Shown here: positions 36,462 through 48,725 of the stretch, piece after piece
How the letters are laid out: every line of letters starts with the position of its first letter
Position numbering within the stretch: position 1 is the stretch's first letter
Origin: Terfezia claveryi
Lineage: Eukaryota; Ascomycota; Pezizomycetes; Pezizales; Pezizaceae
Assembly: GCA_015179025.1 (NCBI GenBank)
Contig: WHUX01000026.1
Location: forward strand, 403,241 to 467,240
DNA: 64,000 bases
Reading direction: 5' to 3'
The notes under the pieces: model-generated
Databases searched by the model: none
What the model saw: the letters and a program-made list of their open reading frames with translations, nothing else
What the model was told of the DNA's origin: nothing
Position numbers and translations under genes: made by a program

Positions 36462-38251
36462 ACGTGACCGACGGGGTTTCCGATCACGACAGGGTTTCCG
36501 ATCACTTGAGACATACTAACCGTTTTTAGCTATCCCATCGGGAGCACAGCGTTCAGTAGTCATTCCGCCTGAATTGACATCTGTGGAAACAACTACGCTC
36601 TACAACATGGCGACCCTAAAGTCTCGCCAAAACCAACCTAATATCATTATCTCCTTCTGCTAATATGACCACTTCGATGCTTCCGACCCCCTCCCCCTAA
36701 CCCCCCACATAAGCTCAATATTGAGCAGGTGAGGCTACAAGTACTAGGAGGCCTTTATCAAGCACCTATATTCATCTGAAAAGAGCTTTGGCGGCACAAG
36801 CCAAAGCTAGAATGCCTTAAACAACCGGCACTAAGTTGCAGAAAATTAGGATTTCTGAAAGCGGTCATTATATGAATTGAACCCTCTTAATTTATGCTAT
36901 TCTGAACACCCCCCTCATGTCCTTGCAAAGGCCGCCTCTAGCACATCCTTATTCACTATGGTTTGGTCTCCACTATCGATAAGGCCTCAATGTCCCCTAT
37001 ATCTCTGTCTTTGAATGATTCTGAGCTCTCCTGAGACACTGCAACTCTCTCACAAGCACCATTTACCTATAATGAACGTTAGGTTCAACCATACACCCAA
37101 CCTAGCTGACTTTGATGGTATTAATTCGAATCCAGTGTCTAATTCAATACTTTCCATACTATCTGACCTAGGGTTTGGTTTTAGATCAATTATAGTATTT
37201 AATGATCCAGCATTCGCCTTAGCCTCTAATGCAGTGTCCATCTAACAATAATCCAATGCTCACCTTATGTTCCAATTCAAGTTTCTCATTTATCTAAAGT
37301 AGTATCCAAAGCTTGCATTAACCTAGTGTCTAAAATATTATCGAATTCAAATTCCCGGGTCCCCGCACTGGCCTCAACTATACTTCTAGTCATCAAAACA
37401 CATTGGGAAGCACCAGTATACAAGGAGCGTCTAGAGCTATTTTATTATTTCATTAGTGTTGTGAAAGTAGTAGAGCAAAGAGTATAGTGGGGCAGGTTGA
37501 GGAGCGTTTAACTGAGAGCTGGATGCAGATTTGGCCGAATTTTTGGAATTGTTGATTTTGTGAGGGTAGTGATCTAAATTGAGACATTTCAATCTTAGCA
37601 TATGTATATTTGTTCCTCTCTCCCAATTATAGATAAGGTTTGAAGCCCTCGTAGTAGCTGTTGGCTGCACTCATCTAATATTCGGCCAAAATAAGCGCGA
37701 GTGGGGGGGAATTGGGGTTACTGCTTATAGGTGCAATTTAAGATACCTAGGACTATTAAAGATCTCTATGTAGGAGGCTTTGGTACAGACTGTTGCAAGG
37801 ACATGAGGGGGGTGTTCAGAATAGCATAAATTAAGAGGGTTCAATTCATATATTGACCGCTTTCAGAAATCCTAATTTTCTGCAACTTAGTGCCGGTTGT
37901 TTAAGGCATTCTAGCTTTGGCGGCACAAGCCAAAGCTCTTTTCAGATGAATATAGGTGCTTGATAAATGCCTCCTAGTACTTGTAGCCTCACCCGCTCAA
38001 TATTGAGCTTATATGGGGGGTTAGGGGAAGCATCGGAGTGGTAATATTAGCAGAAGGAGATAATGATATTAGGTTGGTTTTGGCGAGACGTTAGGGTCGC
38101 CATGTTGTAGAGCGTAGTTGTGTCCACAGATGTCAATTCAGGCGGAATGACTACTGAACGCTGTGCTACGATGGGATAGCTAAAAACGGTTAGTACAGTT
38201 GTCTCAAGTGATCGGAAACCCTGTCGTGATTGGAAACCCCGTCGGTCACGT
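36462..38251. mobile_element. Long-arm fold-back element 3, TA-flanked
   Basis: Arms of about 470 bp (36462-36930 and about 37785-38251) are inverted copies. Ends read TA-ACGTGACCGACGGGG and the complement followed by TA. The outermost bases carry a tandem GGGTTTCCGATCACGA repeat. The loop of about 850 bp shows no recognisable gene. Same architecture as the elements at 13.1 and 26.6 kb, but with a different terminal sequence. Confidence 0.78.
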
Positions 38252-39130
38252 TATACCGCATCCACTGGCGAACAACAATCTTGTCAGTTAAAGACATCAT
38301 ATTAACAGGTGTAATAATAATTGACAATGATCGTTGTTCGCCAATGATGCGGTAATACAGAATGATTCCAGCTTTACAACTATGCACAAACACACCCAGT
38401 TATGTTTTTATGCACCTGTCGATTACCCTCAATATCTTCACGTGATTCATTTCTCCCACCGACCATTACTGGATAACCCTATCGTTCGCCTTCAGACATT
38501 CCACCTAGCACAGCGCTAGCTAGATACTGAGTCCACACAGTTCGGGAGGACAGCCTGGAGACATCTCCAGCTCTGCCCCTGCCCTAAACGATATTTGAGT
38601 GCTCTTTGGTAGCAAGGGTCTTCTCACGATCAAAACCTTCCTTATGATATAGAGTGCGTTACAGACTGTAGAACAAGTTCAAGTTACCACTTTACAACCA
38701 TCGATACCAAGCCGCCAAACAACTACTTACTCCAAGTAGTTACTGGTAGTGGAAGTAGCACAAGAGTTCGACTTTCAGATGAAGATAAACCTCATAACCT
38801 CGTAATCTTACACGACTGCCAGGTATGTAGTACCGGTAGTGGACCTGGGGTATGTGATATACATAATTGGCGATTGACTTGGTACGTTCTAGTATGCCGT
38901 TAATGACTGGCTGTTGACGTATCGCGTGTTGCAGGAATGCTTGTACGAATCTTGTACATATGGGCCATGTTGGCTATCTTTTCAAAGTTTACGAATGTGG
39001 GGAAATATGAACGCTTTGTGATTGAGCGATGTCACCGCTGGAGATCTGATCTTCTTGGCTCACATGCGTCGCGGCTGTTGTGCAGGTATCAGGTGCAAGT
39101 ATCAGGCTCTGCTAAAGAGGTATTATAATA

Positions 39131-39202
39131 TAGTCTGGTTGGCACTACCGGTTTAGTCTGGCTTGCCTACCGGTTCTGCCTTTGTGGATGCCAACCAGAC
39201 TA
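39131..39202. mobile_element. Minimal 72-bp inverted-repeat element
   Basis: Starts TAGTCTGGTTGGCAC and ends with its complement ATGCCAACCAGACTA, with further CTACCGGTT words inside. TA at each edge could be a target duplication. Its termini match the word scattered through the window. Confidence 0.55.
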
Positions 39203-39557
39203 CACTTACTTACATACTTACACATATAGAATTAGCAAAAAGCAACACTTTGCGCTAACAGGGATGACTCAGACGCGATGAAATCCGCGATTGCCCTATG
39301 AGTGTAAGACGTCCAACCTACCCAGCGACATCCGAGCTTCAGGCTGGTCATGAATATACGTGGTAAGTTATGCTCGATATCACCGACATACATACATCCA
39401 TCCATCCACCTACTACACCCAGCCTGCCTCTCACGCACCCACTTCCCCCTCCTCTGCCACTCGCAACTTCACCCATCCCCCCAATTTCACCCATCTCCCC
39501 AGCTGCCAGCATATCTCCCTCTAGTAGCAAGAAGACAGTAATCCAGAGACCAACACG

Positions 39558-40667
39558 GTGGCTACTCCCCAGGTGACTGCTCCCAACGTGCTGCACTGCC
39601 CCACTCCCCAAACCTCCGAGGACACTTCCGACACCTCTGACACCCCCAAAATCCCCCCCGACATCCCCAAAAATCCCTGGCAGTGGACACGAGCTCATGT
39701 GAAAAGTTTTCTCAAAGCCAACACCAAGGAATACTATTTGGACCAAGAGGAGATTGACACCATCTGGCAAAATGAAGTCTCAGGCCGATTCCTCCTTACA
39801 GAAAAGCTTGATAAACCCCCTTTCAAATTGTCATTTGGTGCATCAAGGACAATTATGCAGCTTATTGCGTATTTGACGAAGCCACAAGGCAAGTTTCCTC
39901 CTACCACAACCAATGACCTATGCTGATGCTGATGCCTTCAAGCTATCGTGATTCCCCAACACCCAAGTGCAGCTAGACGGAAACGATGGGCATATATAAT
40001 CCCAATCTTAAACAACAACGAAAAGGCAAAAACCATGACTGACGGAGGGAAATCGACCGGATATTCCTATGAAGATATAGAACTTTTCTACGAACGGGTT
40101 ACGAAATATGTCATTATTTAGCCAAAGCCTATTCCCGAAGATATCTTGAATAGCTTGAATAATTACCTCATTCTCGTGAGCAAGGGCCATGGGAACATTA
40201 TCCTCGGAAAGAACACAAAGTGCTTGTTCTTTATTAACCCAATTCTAAGCACCTAATTGCTCTATTCAATGATCAGGCGGAAATTTCGGTGTAGGAGTCT
40301 GTGGATGGTCACTTTGAATTTGTCATCACACGAGGACGAAAAAAAGTTTGCATTGTGGAGGAAAAGAAAGATGACTTCGATCAAGGTAAAATATATACCC
40401 ATGATATCTACATCACCAATTGACGAGGTGTAACTAGGTCTCGCCCAGGGTCTTTTGGGCTGTGAGGCTTTTGCCGACATTGAATCTTTGAGCTCCGTAT
40501 ATGGGATTGTCACCAACTACCTAACCTGGGTTTTTATCCAGAACTTAGATGATGCAGTCGAGAGAGATATGCAAAACTTTCTTATGGAGGGTGAAGGGGG
40601 TGACGAAGCCTCGAAGGAGGGATTAAGGATCATACTCGGAAAAATATTTGCGTTACTTTCCGACTAA
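39558..40667 (+). pseudogene. SAM-headed PD-(D/E)XK nuclease-like gene (decayed)
   Basis: The first block encodes a proline/serine/threonine-rich leader and a SAM-like domain (WQWTRAHVKSFLKAN ... LDQEEIDTIW ... VSGRFLL ... LSFGASRTIMQLI), parallel to the head of the gene at 28.2 kb. A GC-AG intron (GGCAAGT at 39888) probably follows. Further on come GYSYEDIELFYERV, then a nuclease-like core FEFVITRG-RKKVCIVEEKKDD with the acidic-x-K pattern of PD-(D/E)XK enzymes. After an intron around 40386-40437, GLLGCEAFADIE and YGIVTNYLTW complete the domain; the stop is at 40665. In-frame TAG codons at 40119 and 40291 kill it; the latter replaces a glutamine or glutamate codon, and a glutamine original would fit a C-to-T change at CpA. 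No ATG opens the frame. Related SAM-plus-nuclease proteins are abundant in arbuscular mycorrhizal fungi. Confidence 0.7.
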
Positions 40668-40849
40668 TTGTCGTGGATGTCATGTTGCTTCAGCCTCGAG
40701 TATCATAGCGAAGGACATAAGAAGCTTAGTCACCCAATAGTCCAGGTGCCCCAAACTCAGCGTAACGAGACTGATTTAGTCTCATGCCAAGACTCTAGTC
40801 GTTCGCGAAAGCGAAGCGATGGCACTGTGGTGGGTCGTGCAACCAGCTA

Positions 40850-40935
40850 GATTGGCACAACAACCCTCCTGTCTGGTCCGTTCCGAGGGGTTGTGCAACC
40901 AGACTATCTGGTCTGGTTGGCACAACACCCTTTCT
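40850..40935. repeat. Palindromic pair of the dispersed word
   Basis: GGGTTGTGCAACCAGACTAT and CTGGTTGGCACAACACCC stand back to back at 40888-40930, forming a near-perfect palindrome, with a further GATTGGCACAAC copy at about 40851. It looks like abutting ends of the short inverted-repeat family seen at 39131-39202. Confidence 0.55.
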
Positions 40936-41942
40936 TTCTTTTGTATGGGACTAGTTTTGCTAGAAAAATTGTATGGGTTACCGTATTACTGTAATTCGCA
41001 AGTAAGAATGCTGTCTTATTTACAAACGGGCGGTCGGAGGGGCCTTGAATTTACTGTCTTATATACGATACCAGCTTAAACACGAAGTACTGTCTTATAA
41101 AAGAATTTCCGGGGAAAAAAAAAACAAAAAACGGAAGTGGTATAATTGATATCTAGTTACACGATCTCCTACCCAAGCGTAATCGTAGCATATTGAACAG
41201 CCATAATCTTCCTGCTCATCATCACTTCCAGCTGCCTCCTCCTCATCATCTAAAATCTCAAGGCCGGAAACTTCATCTTCTATGTCCGCTTGCCAGAGTT
41301 CTGCAGTTGCAAAACAGAGGTTGCTCGGGGTTTTTGGGTTGCTGTTTGCGCATTGGGTCCAGCACGAGGTGCCAGCTGAATTGACATTGGAATTAGTGAT
41401 GGCGATGAGTGAAAGAAACCGGCTGCGCCAGTCTAACGTCGACAGACATTACTATACTACTGTCCTATAAGTAACATTTGCTGTCTAATACACGATTCGA
41501 AATATCTCGGCCAGAATTAGGCTGTTTTACCCCTGTGTTATACACTAATACTGTCCTGCCGAGTGGTACTGTCTTACTTGCAAATTAATACGGTATGAAC
41601 CAGACTAGGGTTATGTTATCCTCCTACCGTAGGTACCGGTACTGTAAAGTTCATACTCTCGTACTACTATATATAATACCATTATATATAACTCTACTAT
41701 CCTATTGTACCGAAGAAATCTTCAATTAGGTCTACAACCACCTCCAGCCTATAGAGGCGATCACGACCAGAGCCTAGGTACAGATATAGTTATAGGAGCG
41801 CATACTGCTACCCTAGGTGCCTATTGGAGCGATCGCGTGCACAACCAAAGGTAAAGCTATAGGTAGGAGTGTGTACAGCAACCCTACAATAGCACGAAGC
41901 TATGCTTATTTATCTGAGCCTACCTATTTTGAAGCATGACCG
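40936..41942. other. No recognisable gene
   Basis: Short frames only. TACTGT-CTTA words recur about every 50-100 bp between 41000 and 41600, suggesting an old degenerate repeat. Confidence 0.35.
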
Positions 41943-42185
41943 TGTTAAAATAAAATGCCCAGTCCCCGTTAAGCTGTCTTCTCGTTAAGCTGTCTTCCCC
42001 GTTAAGCTGTCTTCAATATTGCGCAATCACATTGTTCTTGGATTAGTACATTCATTTATTCTCATGTGTCAAGCTCGTGCTTTACCTACAATTCATGTAT
42101 ATAAAGCCCTCGCTTTCAGCATTGAATAAGACAATCAACTCACACTCGGAATATCCTCGCTCTACTGCTTACTGCCACGGTAACA
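41943..42185 (+). mobile_element. Candidate LTR (TGTTA...TAACA)
   Basis: A 243-bp block begins TGTTAAAATA and ends GGTAACA, a typical LTR inverted end. It contains three CGTTAAGCTGTCTTC units (about 41968-42012) and a TATATAAAGCC promoter-like box at about 42099, followed by pyrimidine-rich sequence as in fungal LTR U3/R regions. No matching target duplication, primer-binding site or second LTR was found. Confidence 0.4.
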
Positions 42186-43640
42186 CTGCTTCATATAGTT
42201 TCGCTCACTCTCCACCTTGTTCAATCTAACCTGGGCACCTCGCACAGACCGGAGCTATAGAAACAAGCCTACCCTATTGGAGCGCTAAAAGAAGTCGCAT
42301 ACAGGGGAGCCTATAGGAGAAGGACTACCTGCTGCGTGTAAAAGTGTATGATAGGCAGAGCACTATGCATAACTCAGGAGTTCTTGCATAGATTCAGAAC
42401 GAGTCAGACAAAAAGTCACGACTACATAAGAGATAGGTATAGTGTTGTATCATAGATCACAAATGTTCCACTGATTGCACATGAGTCTCACTTAAACAAA
42501 AGGCATTTCAAAGGTTTTCTCCTCATGATCACGAGCACTTGATCGCTGCAATTGCAAGCTGAAGACGCACGTGCATCCTAGCAGGAGGTTTTATCCACTA
42601 GGGTTCGCCAATTTTCCCATGCATACCTATAGAAATGTTCGAGATGGGCGGATTGGCCCTAGAGGCTGCAGATGACCAGTGATCACTTCACTTCCAGCAC
42701 ATTATCCAGGATGGGTCAAGATCATGGTTTCCCTTGGTTCATCAAGAAATTGGGGGAAAAGCAAAATGCAGTGAGGTGATGGCAGAGATCTTATTTGTTA
42801 CCAGATTTTGTCTGTTGGTATATTATCTAGCCTGGCTTTCAAGATTCCAGAACACTCGTACCTGCATAAATTGAAATAGTGAGACGTTACTCCGCACATG
42901 CTCTCTGCGGGCCGTCCGGTTGGCCTATCAAGGGTTACGACGTGGGGTTTCCCATCTTAGCAAAACAGATCACTTCCAAATGTGGCACACTGCGTCTAGT
43001 TTGATATATTCCATCCTACACCAGTTTAACTAGGCTCGGCCTCCTGCCCGCATGATTCCCATTTTGTGAAAACTTGAACACCCATCGAAATGGCCCAGAA
43101 ACTTAAGAGTCCACCAAGCTTTTACAGCAACATATGGATGGGCATGCAGATTTCCAATACACTGTTTGCAGCTAATACCCCTGTGTGCATCGATATCAAT
43201 GACTACCGTACCATAAGACTCGATATATTTGCTAGCGTAATTTTAATGTGAACTGCATATGCGATTTGAATGATTTTATGAGACATGCCTGCGCTCAGGT
43301 TATGTGAACGTCGAAGTTGGAAAATATAGGCACTGTAATTATCCACAATACCTACGAGCGGCTTGTCAGGCCGACCGGGCTACCACAATATGTAATCAAG
43401 GAAGCCTCTACTAAAAAATTGAAGTGTCTTGATGTTTATGATCCACCACGGGATCATGTGTAATATCACTAAAGAATACCGGCCTCCAAATCAAATTGAC
43501 ACCACCAATCCATAGCCTCGGCCTTCCGCACCGCTACCCCATGCCCAGATATCAACCTATTCTGTTTCGGGCTAGGCGCAGAAGAGCATCCCTCACAACA
43601 TTGCCTCCCTCTCTCTCCCTCATAGATCCCTAGTCCAGAT
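42186..43640. other. No recognisable gene
   Basis: Intergenic sequence with only very short frames. Nothing could be assigned. Confidence 0.4.
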
Positions 43641-43689
43641 TCTCATGCAAAGGACGGTGGGCTGCCAAAATAGACAGCATTCTAGAGGA

Positions 43690-44060
43690 AGGTGGCGAGT
43701 ATGCTACACGGACGGCACAGGGCGCTCCGGGCACCACACGTCCGCGTTTTTCTAAGAACACAGACGCAACCTACCCCTCGGGTCAAGCTACCTAGGCGAA
43801 GAATCCACAGTCGCAGACTCCGAACGACAAGCCTTCGTCCTGGCTGTCAGAGCATATAAGGATTTTTCGATGCTGGCAATCATGTGTGACCCGATGGCAG
43901 CCATACAAACGACCATGAATATCTCCCGAGGCCAACCACCAAGGAGCGGAATAGAGATACAACTGGCAGATCCCCTGTCCGAACGGGAATTTATGGGGCG
44001 CTATAGAGAGGCCTTCTTCGGTTTTCTATACCAGCGCCTTGCCAGGCGAGGATACTCCTC
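43690..44060 (+). mobile_element. LINE RNase H fragment
   Basis: On the plus strand the pieces CYTDGTGRSG, VADSERQAFVLAV and AAIQTTMNISRGQPPRSGIEI parallel the RNase H of the 24.7-25.8 kb remnant, including the PPRSGI string. A stop interrupts the frame near 43755. It is another dead copy of the same LINE family in the opposite orientation. Confidence 0.7.
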
Positions 44061-44066
44061 CTGATC

Positions 44067-44152
44067 AAACATCGCTTTGCCACCCGGGGTTCCGGGTGGC
44101 TCGGGACTGCATATGAGTACTGAATATTTAAAAGAAAAACATCGCTTTGCCA
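44067..44152 (+). mobile_element. 54-bp retroposon tail insertion with 16-bp target duplication
   Basis: AAACATCGCTTTGCCA is present at 44067-44082 and again at 44137-44152. Between them lie 54 bases: the hairpin CCCGGGGTTCCGGG, then GGCTCGGGACTGCATATG, AGTACTGA and an A-rich end. This is the extreme 3' tail of the SINE/LINE family on the plus strand, and the exact duplication shows it arrived as an independent, severely 5'-truncated insertion. Confidence 0.88.
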
Positions 44153-47100
44153 GAAGCAATGAATTTCCGTGACTAATGAGTTATGTTTGCATATCCTAAT
44201 TCGGTTAGTGACAGCATGCAGCATGGGAGTTCTCGCCGATTGGACTTTTCTATGTACCCGAGTTTATGTCTCTTCACACTCACCCCAGTCAGGGGTTTCG
44301 GGCTCAGCTGGCGGCAGCCGGTTAATGACAGGGGAGTACTTTCTCTTTGTTTCTGTTTCTCATGCCGCACTTGTGATTGGCATTTGACTTTGTTTATGCT
44401 TTCGCCTTATTGCTTTTGCCGATTTAATATAATTGGCACTCGAATTCGTTGCTGAATGACTGCGTTCTGTAGTTGCTTTTGCTGACGAGTCGATGTCGCT
44501 GTATATATCCGCTAGTCCTGGCAGATTAACTACCTACTGAGTATTTTTTTTTAAAAAAAAAATATTATTATTATTATTAATAATTTAAGGGAAAAAAAAG
44601 TAAAAATTTTCAAATTGAGGCAGCTAGTTCTTTAATATTCCTCAGAGTACAACCTCGGACTATACAGCAGATAAGAGACTCTTCAACTGGATGGGAGTAG
44701 AGATCATAAGCTACAGATTGAATGCTTTTGCAGCAAAGAATTTCAAAAATCTGAACGAGTACACAGTAGCGATATCGATGACTCTGGTACTCGCGCTCAA
44801 ATCGATATGCTTCGCGCCTCCGCGGCTTATGATCTACATGTCCCACGCATAGGTATGGTGATAGCGCTACCAAATAAATCGCGATAGCCAGGCACCTTTG
44901 AAGGAATTTTGAGTAGAGTACGATGCTAACGCACCCCTTCCTCATGGTTTGTTATTACCCCTGGGAACGAAGTTACAAAACCAGGCAAAACTTCTGATGT
45001 GGCATCCCGCTAAGATACAGATATGTAACTATCTAAGTAGGTACCAGAACAGCGAGTATATGTTCATCCAATGTTTGTATTCTAAGCCAGTAAGCGGGGC
45101 TCAAGTTTCCCAATCAATATCGAGCTTGTCAAAGACAGTAGTCATAACTCACAATATTAATAAGCGATCTTGTGCAAGCTGTGCCGCGAAACGACAAGGG
45201 ATGGCTATTTTGAACCATGTTTGACAGCTACTGTAAACAACAAGGTTCTACGCTAACAGCGAATATACGCCGGGACGAACCGGGTTATGTCTCGTCCCGT
45301 GCTTCAGGGCCAAACTATCAGGGGTTAAAATGTCTGCGGAGGTTTTGTTATCGAGCTTGGTGGGGCGACTTTGCCTGATACGGATCTCTATGCTATTATC
45401 ACCACGGACCTCCGCCGCCCTGTCTTTGCGGCATGCACATGTGATTTAAAAAAGGCATCCAATTCCAAATTATAAAAAAGCCAGGCATCTCTCGGGATGT
45501 AATTCAATATATATCCTGACGAATGCGGCGTGCATGAGTGACACAACAGATGCATAATCTCCTCCTATACCCGAAAGAGTACTCCGCGTTATGTGTTTAC
45601 ATACCGTACATCCTGGTAATAATGAACCGAATTTTCAATAAGCCTACACTCCAATACAACATATATTCCAGGTCAGTGAATTCATATCTGGTTCTCCAGG
45701 CTGTGGTAGTGGACAAGACTTCCATTGACTGGTTGTTACATCTATGGCCATCTGACTACACCTTAACATTCACTTATATCGAACATCCGAGCCATTATGA
45801 TCCATTCCCAAACCCAGATGATCCATTTCTTAACAAATTATATTTCATATTGCCAACCGAATGTCGTTGACATGGCGTTGTTTTCTGGTCATAGAGTTAA
45901 TAGTCTCATGCTTGCCCAGCTACATACTTATCTATCCGGAGGATCAAAACCCACCTTGACTAGGCAGTTATTGGCCACACGTAGCCTCGTACAAACCAGT
46001 CTATTGTCTATGGGGGGAATTGCGAGGTCACGAACGCTACAAAAATATTAACCTGGGTACGAGGCTAGGCCACACGATACTTTTGCATTGCTACGTCGCC
46101 TGCAGTCCTGGCTCTCATCAAAAGCCCTCACATTCGAGTAGCCGCCGCAACCCCCACATAACTGAGACCCTTCACCTCAACCTACGTACTCAACATACAA
46201 AATAGATATAGCAGGGACCACCGACCCGATGTTGCCCGACACTCGTATCCTCGATGTTCAAGAAGTTCCAGCTTCACCTTGCACAGCCACAAATACATAT
46301 TCAAATCGGCGCTTGGCTTTCCGCCAAATATGCATTGCTTGATTTCGATTACAGGCCTTGGACCTAGCCTGGCTGGCACGTGGATAGGTCACTCTTCGCC
46401 CAACTCTCAGCCCCAAACACTCTGCATGTGTCAAAAGGTTTTAGATCTAGACAATCAAGGTTTGACCGGCATAGTTTTTCCGTAAAATCCCCACGTCATG
46501 CGGGTTTGGTGCATAGCATACTGAGTAGTATGTGGCACATTTAAGGAGACCCCCACATATGAGCCAGCAAGTTCAACAGAGCACCTGCCCATATCCATCC
46601 CACGTGCTCATCCCATGTGTCCTGCAACCATCGACACACAACAGGAAAGGAGTTTGCCCCCCTCTCCCCCCCTTCGCAAGAAACTATGTACCCGTACCGC
46701 CACTATAACCACATGGGGAAAGCGCAAAAACGTGCGCCGCTCACTGGACAATAATAGGGCAAGTCGCACAAGGCTGGTAGGTTGCGGAGGGGTGTCTGGG
46801 CAGGAGGTGCCAAAACCAAACACCCGGGAAATCAAGTAGCGGGGGTGTGATGAGGAACCTATAAGAATCACGGGCATCTCGGCACAAGCTTTCACATGTA
46901 TTAACTAGAGCAAGGTGAAAAAAGGGAAATATACATGGAAGTAGTAGCTAGTTACAATATAAACTTTCCATCATCGCTCGCGTATGGCTATAAATATATT
47001 GAATAAAAGTAGTCCTAGAAGCATGAATAAATTATGGCGTAATTGGAGAAGCACGCCGAGACTGCAGTGCAGCCCGTGATGGTCCGTGAACTCATTGATC

Positions 47101-48725
47101 TCACAGATTAGGTTATTGCAGGTATTGTGGGGATCGCTGGCAATAAACCCAGGAATCTAGATACATGGTAGTGGACTCTATGAAGTTGCTTGTTTCCTCG
47201 CTTCAGGAGAAGCATATTCTGCACTTTATCGGAACTGCAGGGTCTAATGATCCTGCGAAGAAGCGAGATTACAGGTTAGTCCAAATTAAGGGGTAGGTCA
47301 AAACCTTACGGAAATACATAGATAACATGGGGAACAGCAACGGGATCCTCTAAAAACCCAAAGGGGAAGGGATCTCCAGAACATATGGAGTGATGAATGG
47401 CCAACTGTATCAAAATGCCATCGTGGTCTTCCACGTTTTCTGGGTGCGACGTAGGACAAGTCACTTCCTAAATCGAAGGCGGCATCAGCCAATGGAATTT
47501 AATCCTCGCCGCACGTGCCGGAAGGAAAAGCTTCACACCCCACGCTTAGCCATCGGATCGAATTGGTGTATCCATGGATCCGTCACTCTGGGTGGGGATA
47601 ATTAGCTGCTCCCACGGGCAGGCCTCCATGCTTCCCACGGATAGGCCAATGCTATCAAGCTGAAGCGACCTGCAAGTGTAAGCAACTCCTTGATGGACAT
47701 ATTTTCGGCGACATGAGTTACAATACAATAATATCAAAAATAAATCGTGTTGCCATTCATTCAAGCCATTCATTGTGGAATAGCTCGGCTCGAGATGATA
47801 GGCCAGTTAGCTAGGAAATAGCCACCACTATGTCTCATAGATTCTCTTATGTCACCTCCCCCAATTGTTAGCGCCGCCATTGTTGCCTTTGAGGACCTTG
47901 AGGACGGGAATGGCGATCCTACCCAGCGTTCTGGTGCAGCTCCCAAGTGCACATAGACCCCAGTCGGCGTCGTAACTACCTTGCATATGGTGCACAGAGC
48001 ACCGTTGATTCGGAAGGGAAAAAAAATTAGCAGATACCTTGACTTGCGTGGGGGCATCACAGGCGCGTGCCTATAGATATATGGTCACCTCAACTCTCTT
48101 GTAATAGAACCATCATCTACCCTTCTAGATGGAAATTCGGCTGTTTATTTGAGCCCGGCGCACCCCAATTCCAGACCCGAGTGCCTTTGCTTCTCTCCAC
48201 GGCTTGACGGGTCACATTTCCCTCCTAATCAATACCCCTCCTCCTTTGGACACCAGTGAGCAATAATCGTATTCGCAGCGTATACGACCTCCAAGGCTGC
48301 ATCCTCTTTGAGCATTTCCCGGCAGGCGTAGACATAGGCTCACAAGCACTATCTTGCCTTGCATCGCAGCTTACCTTGCATCGCAGCTTACCTTGCACCG
48401 CCTTGAGTTTATCTTCAGCCTCTCAATCAAACCCCGAAGTGGAACGAGAAACGGTGATCGGTGATAGTTCCAAGCGAATGGAGTGGTGTATCTTCGGAAG
48501 CGAGCATTATTGAGGCTGGTCTTTACAGCGATTTCGATTTGGTTTTTTTCCCAGCAGGCAACAGCTGTATGTGATTTTCTATTGTTCCAAAATCCTGTTT
48601 TGGGCATGTATTGAGCCTCCATCTAGGATCTTATGAGTCCGCTCTTTGCTGAATCTAATAGAATTCATTGTCTAGTAACCTGGTGTCTCGAATCGTACGT
48701 GGACTTTTTTTGAAAATAATTCGCG
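44153..48725. other. Gene-poor stretch
   Basis: No gene was recognised in 4.6 kb. There is an A/T homopolymer tract with TTA repeats at 44545-44610. Short frames around 47040-47280 read partly like an exon followed by a GTTAGT donor, but match no family I know. The 5' flank of the methyltransferase gene lies at the right edge and shows no clear promoter element. Confidence 0.4.

Noticed and set aside
39350..39580. Proline-rich plus-strand frames upstream of the SAM-nuclease pseudogene
   Set aside because: Low-complexity CCC/ACC-rich DNA; not in frame with the SAM domain and stopped by TAG at 39525.
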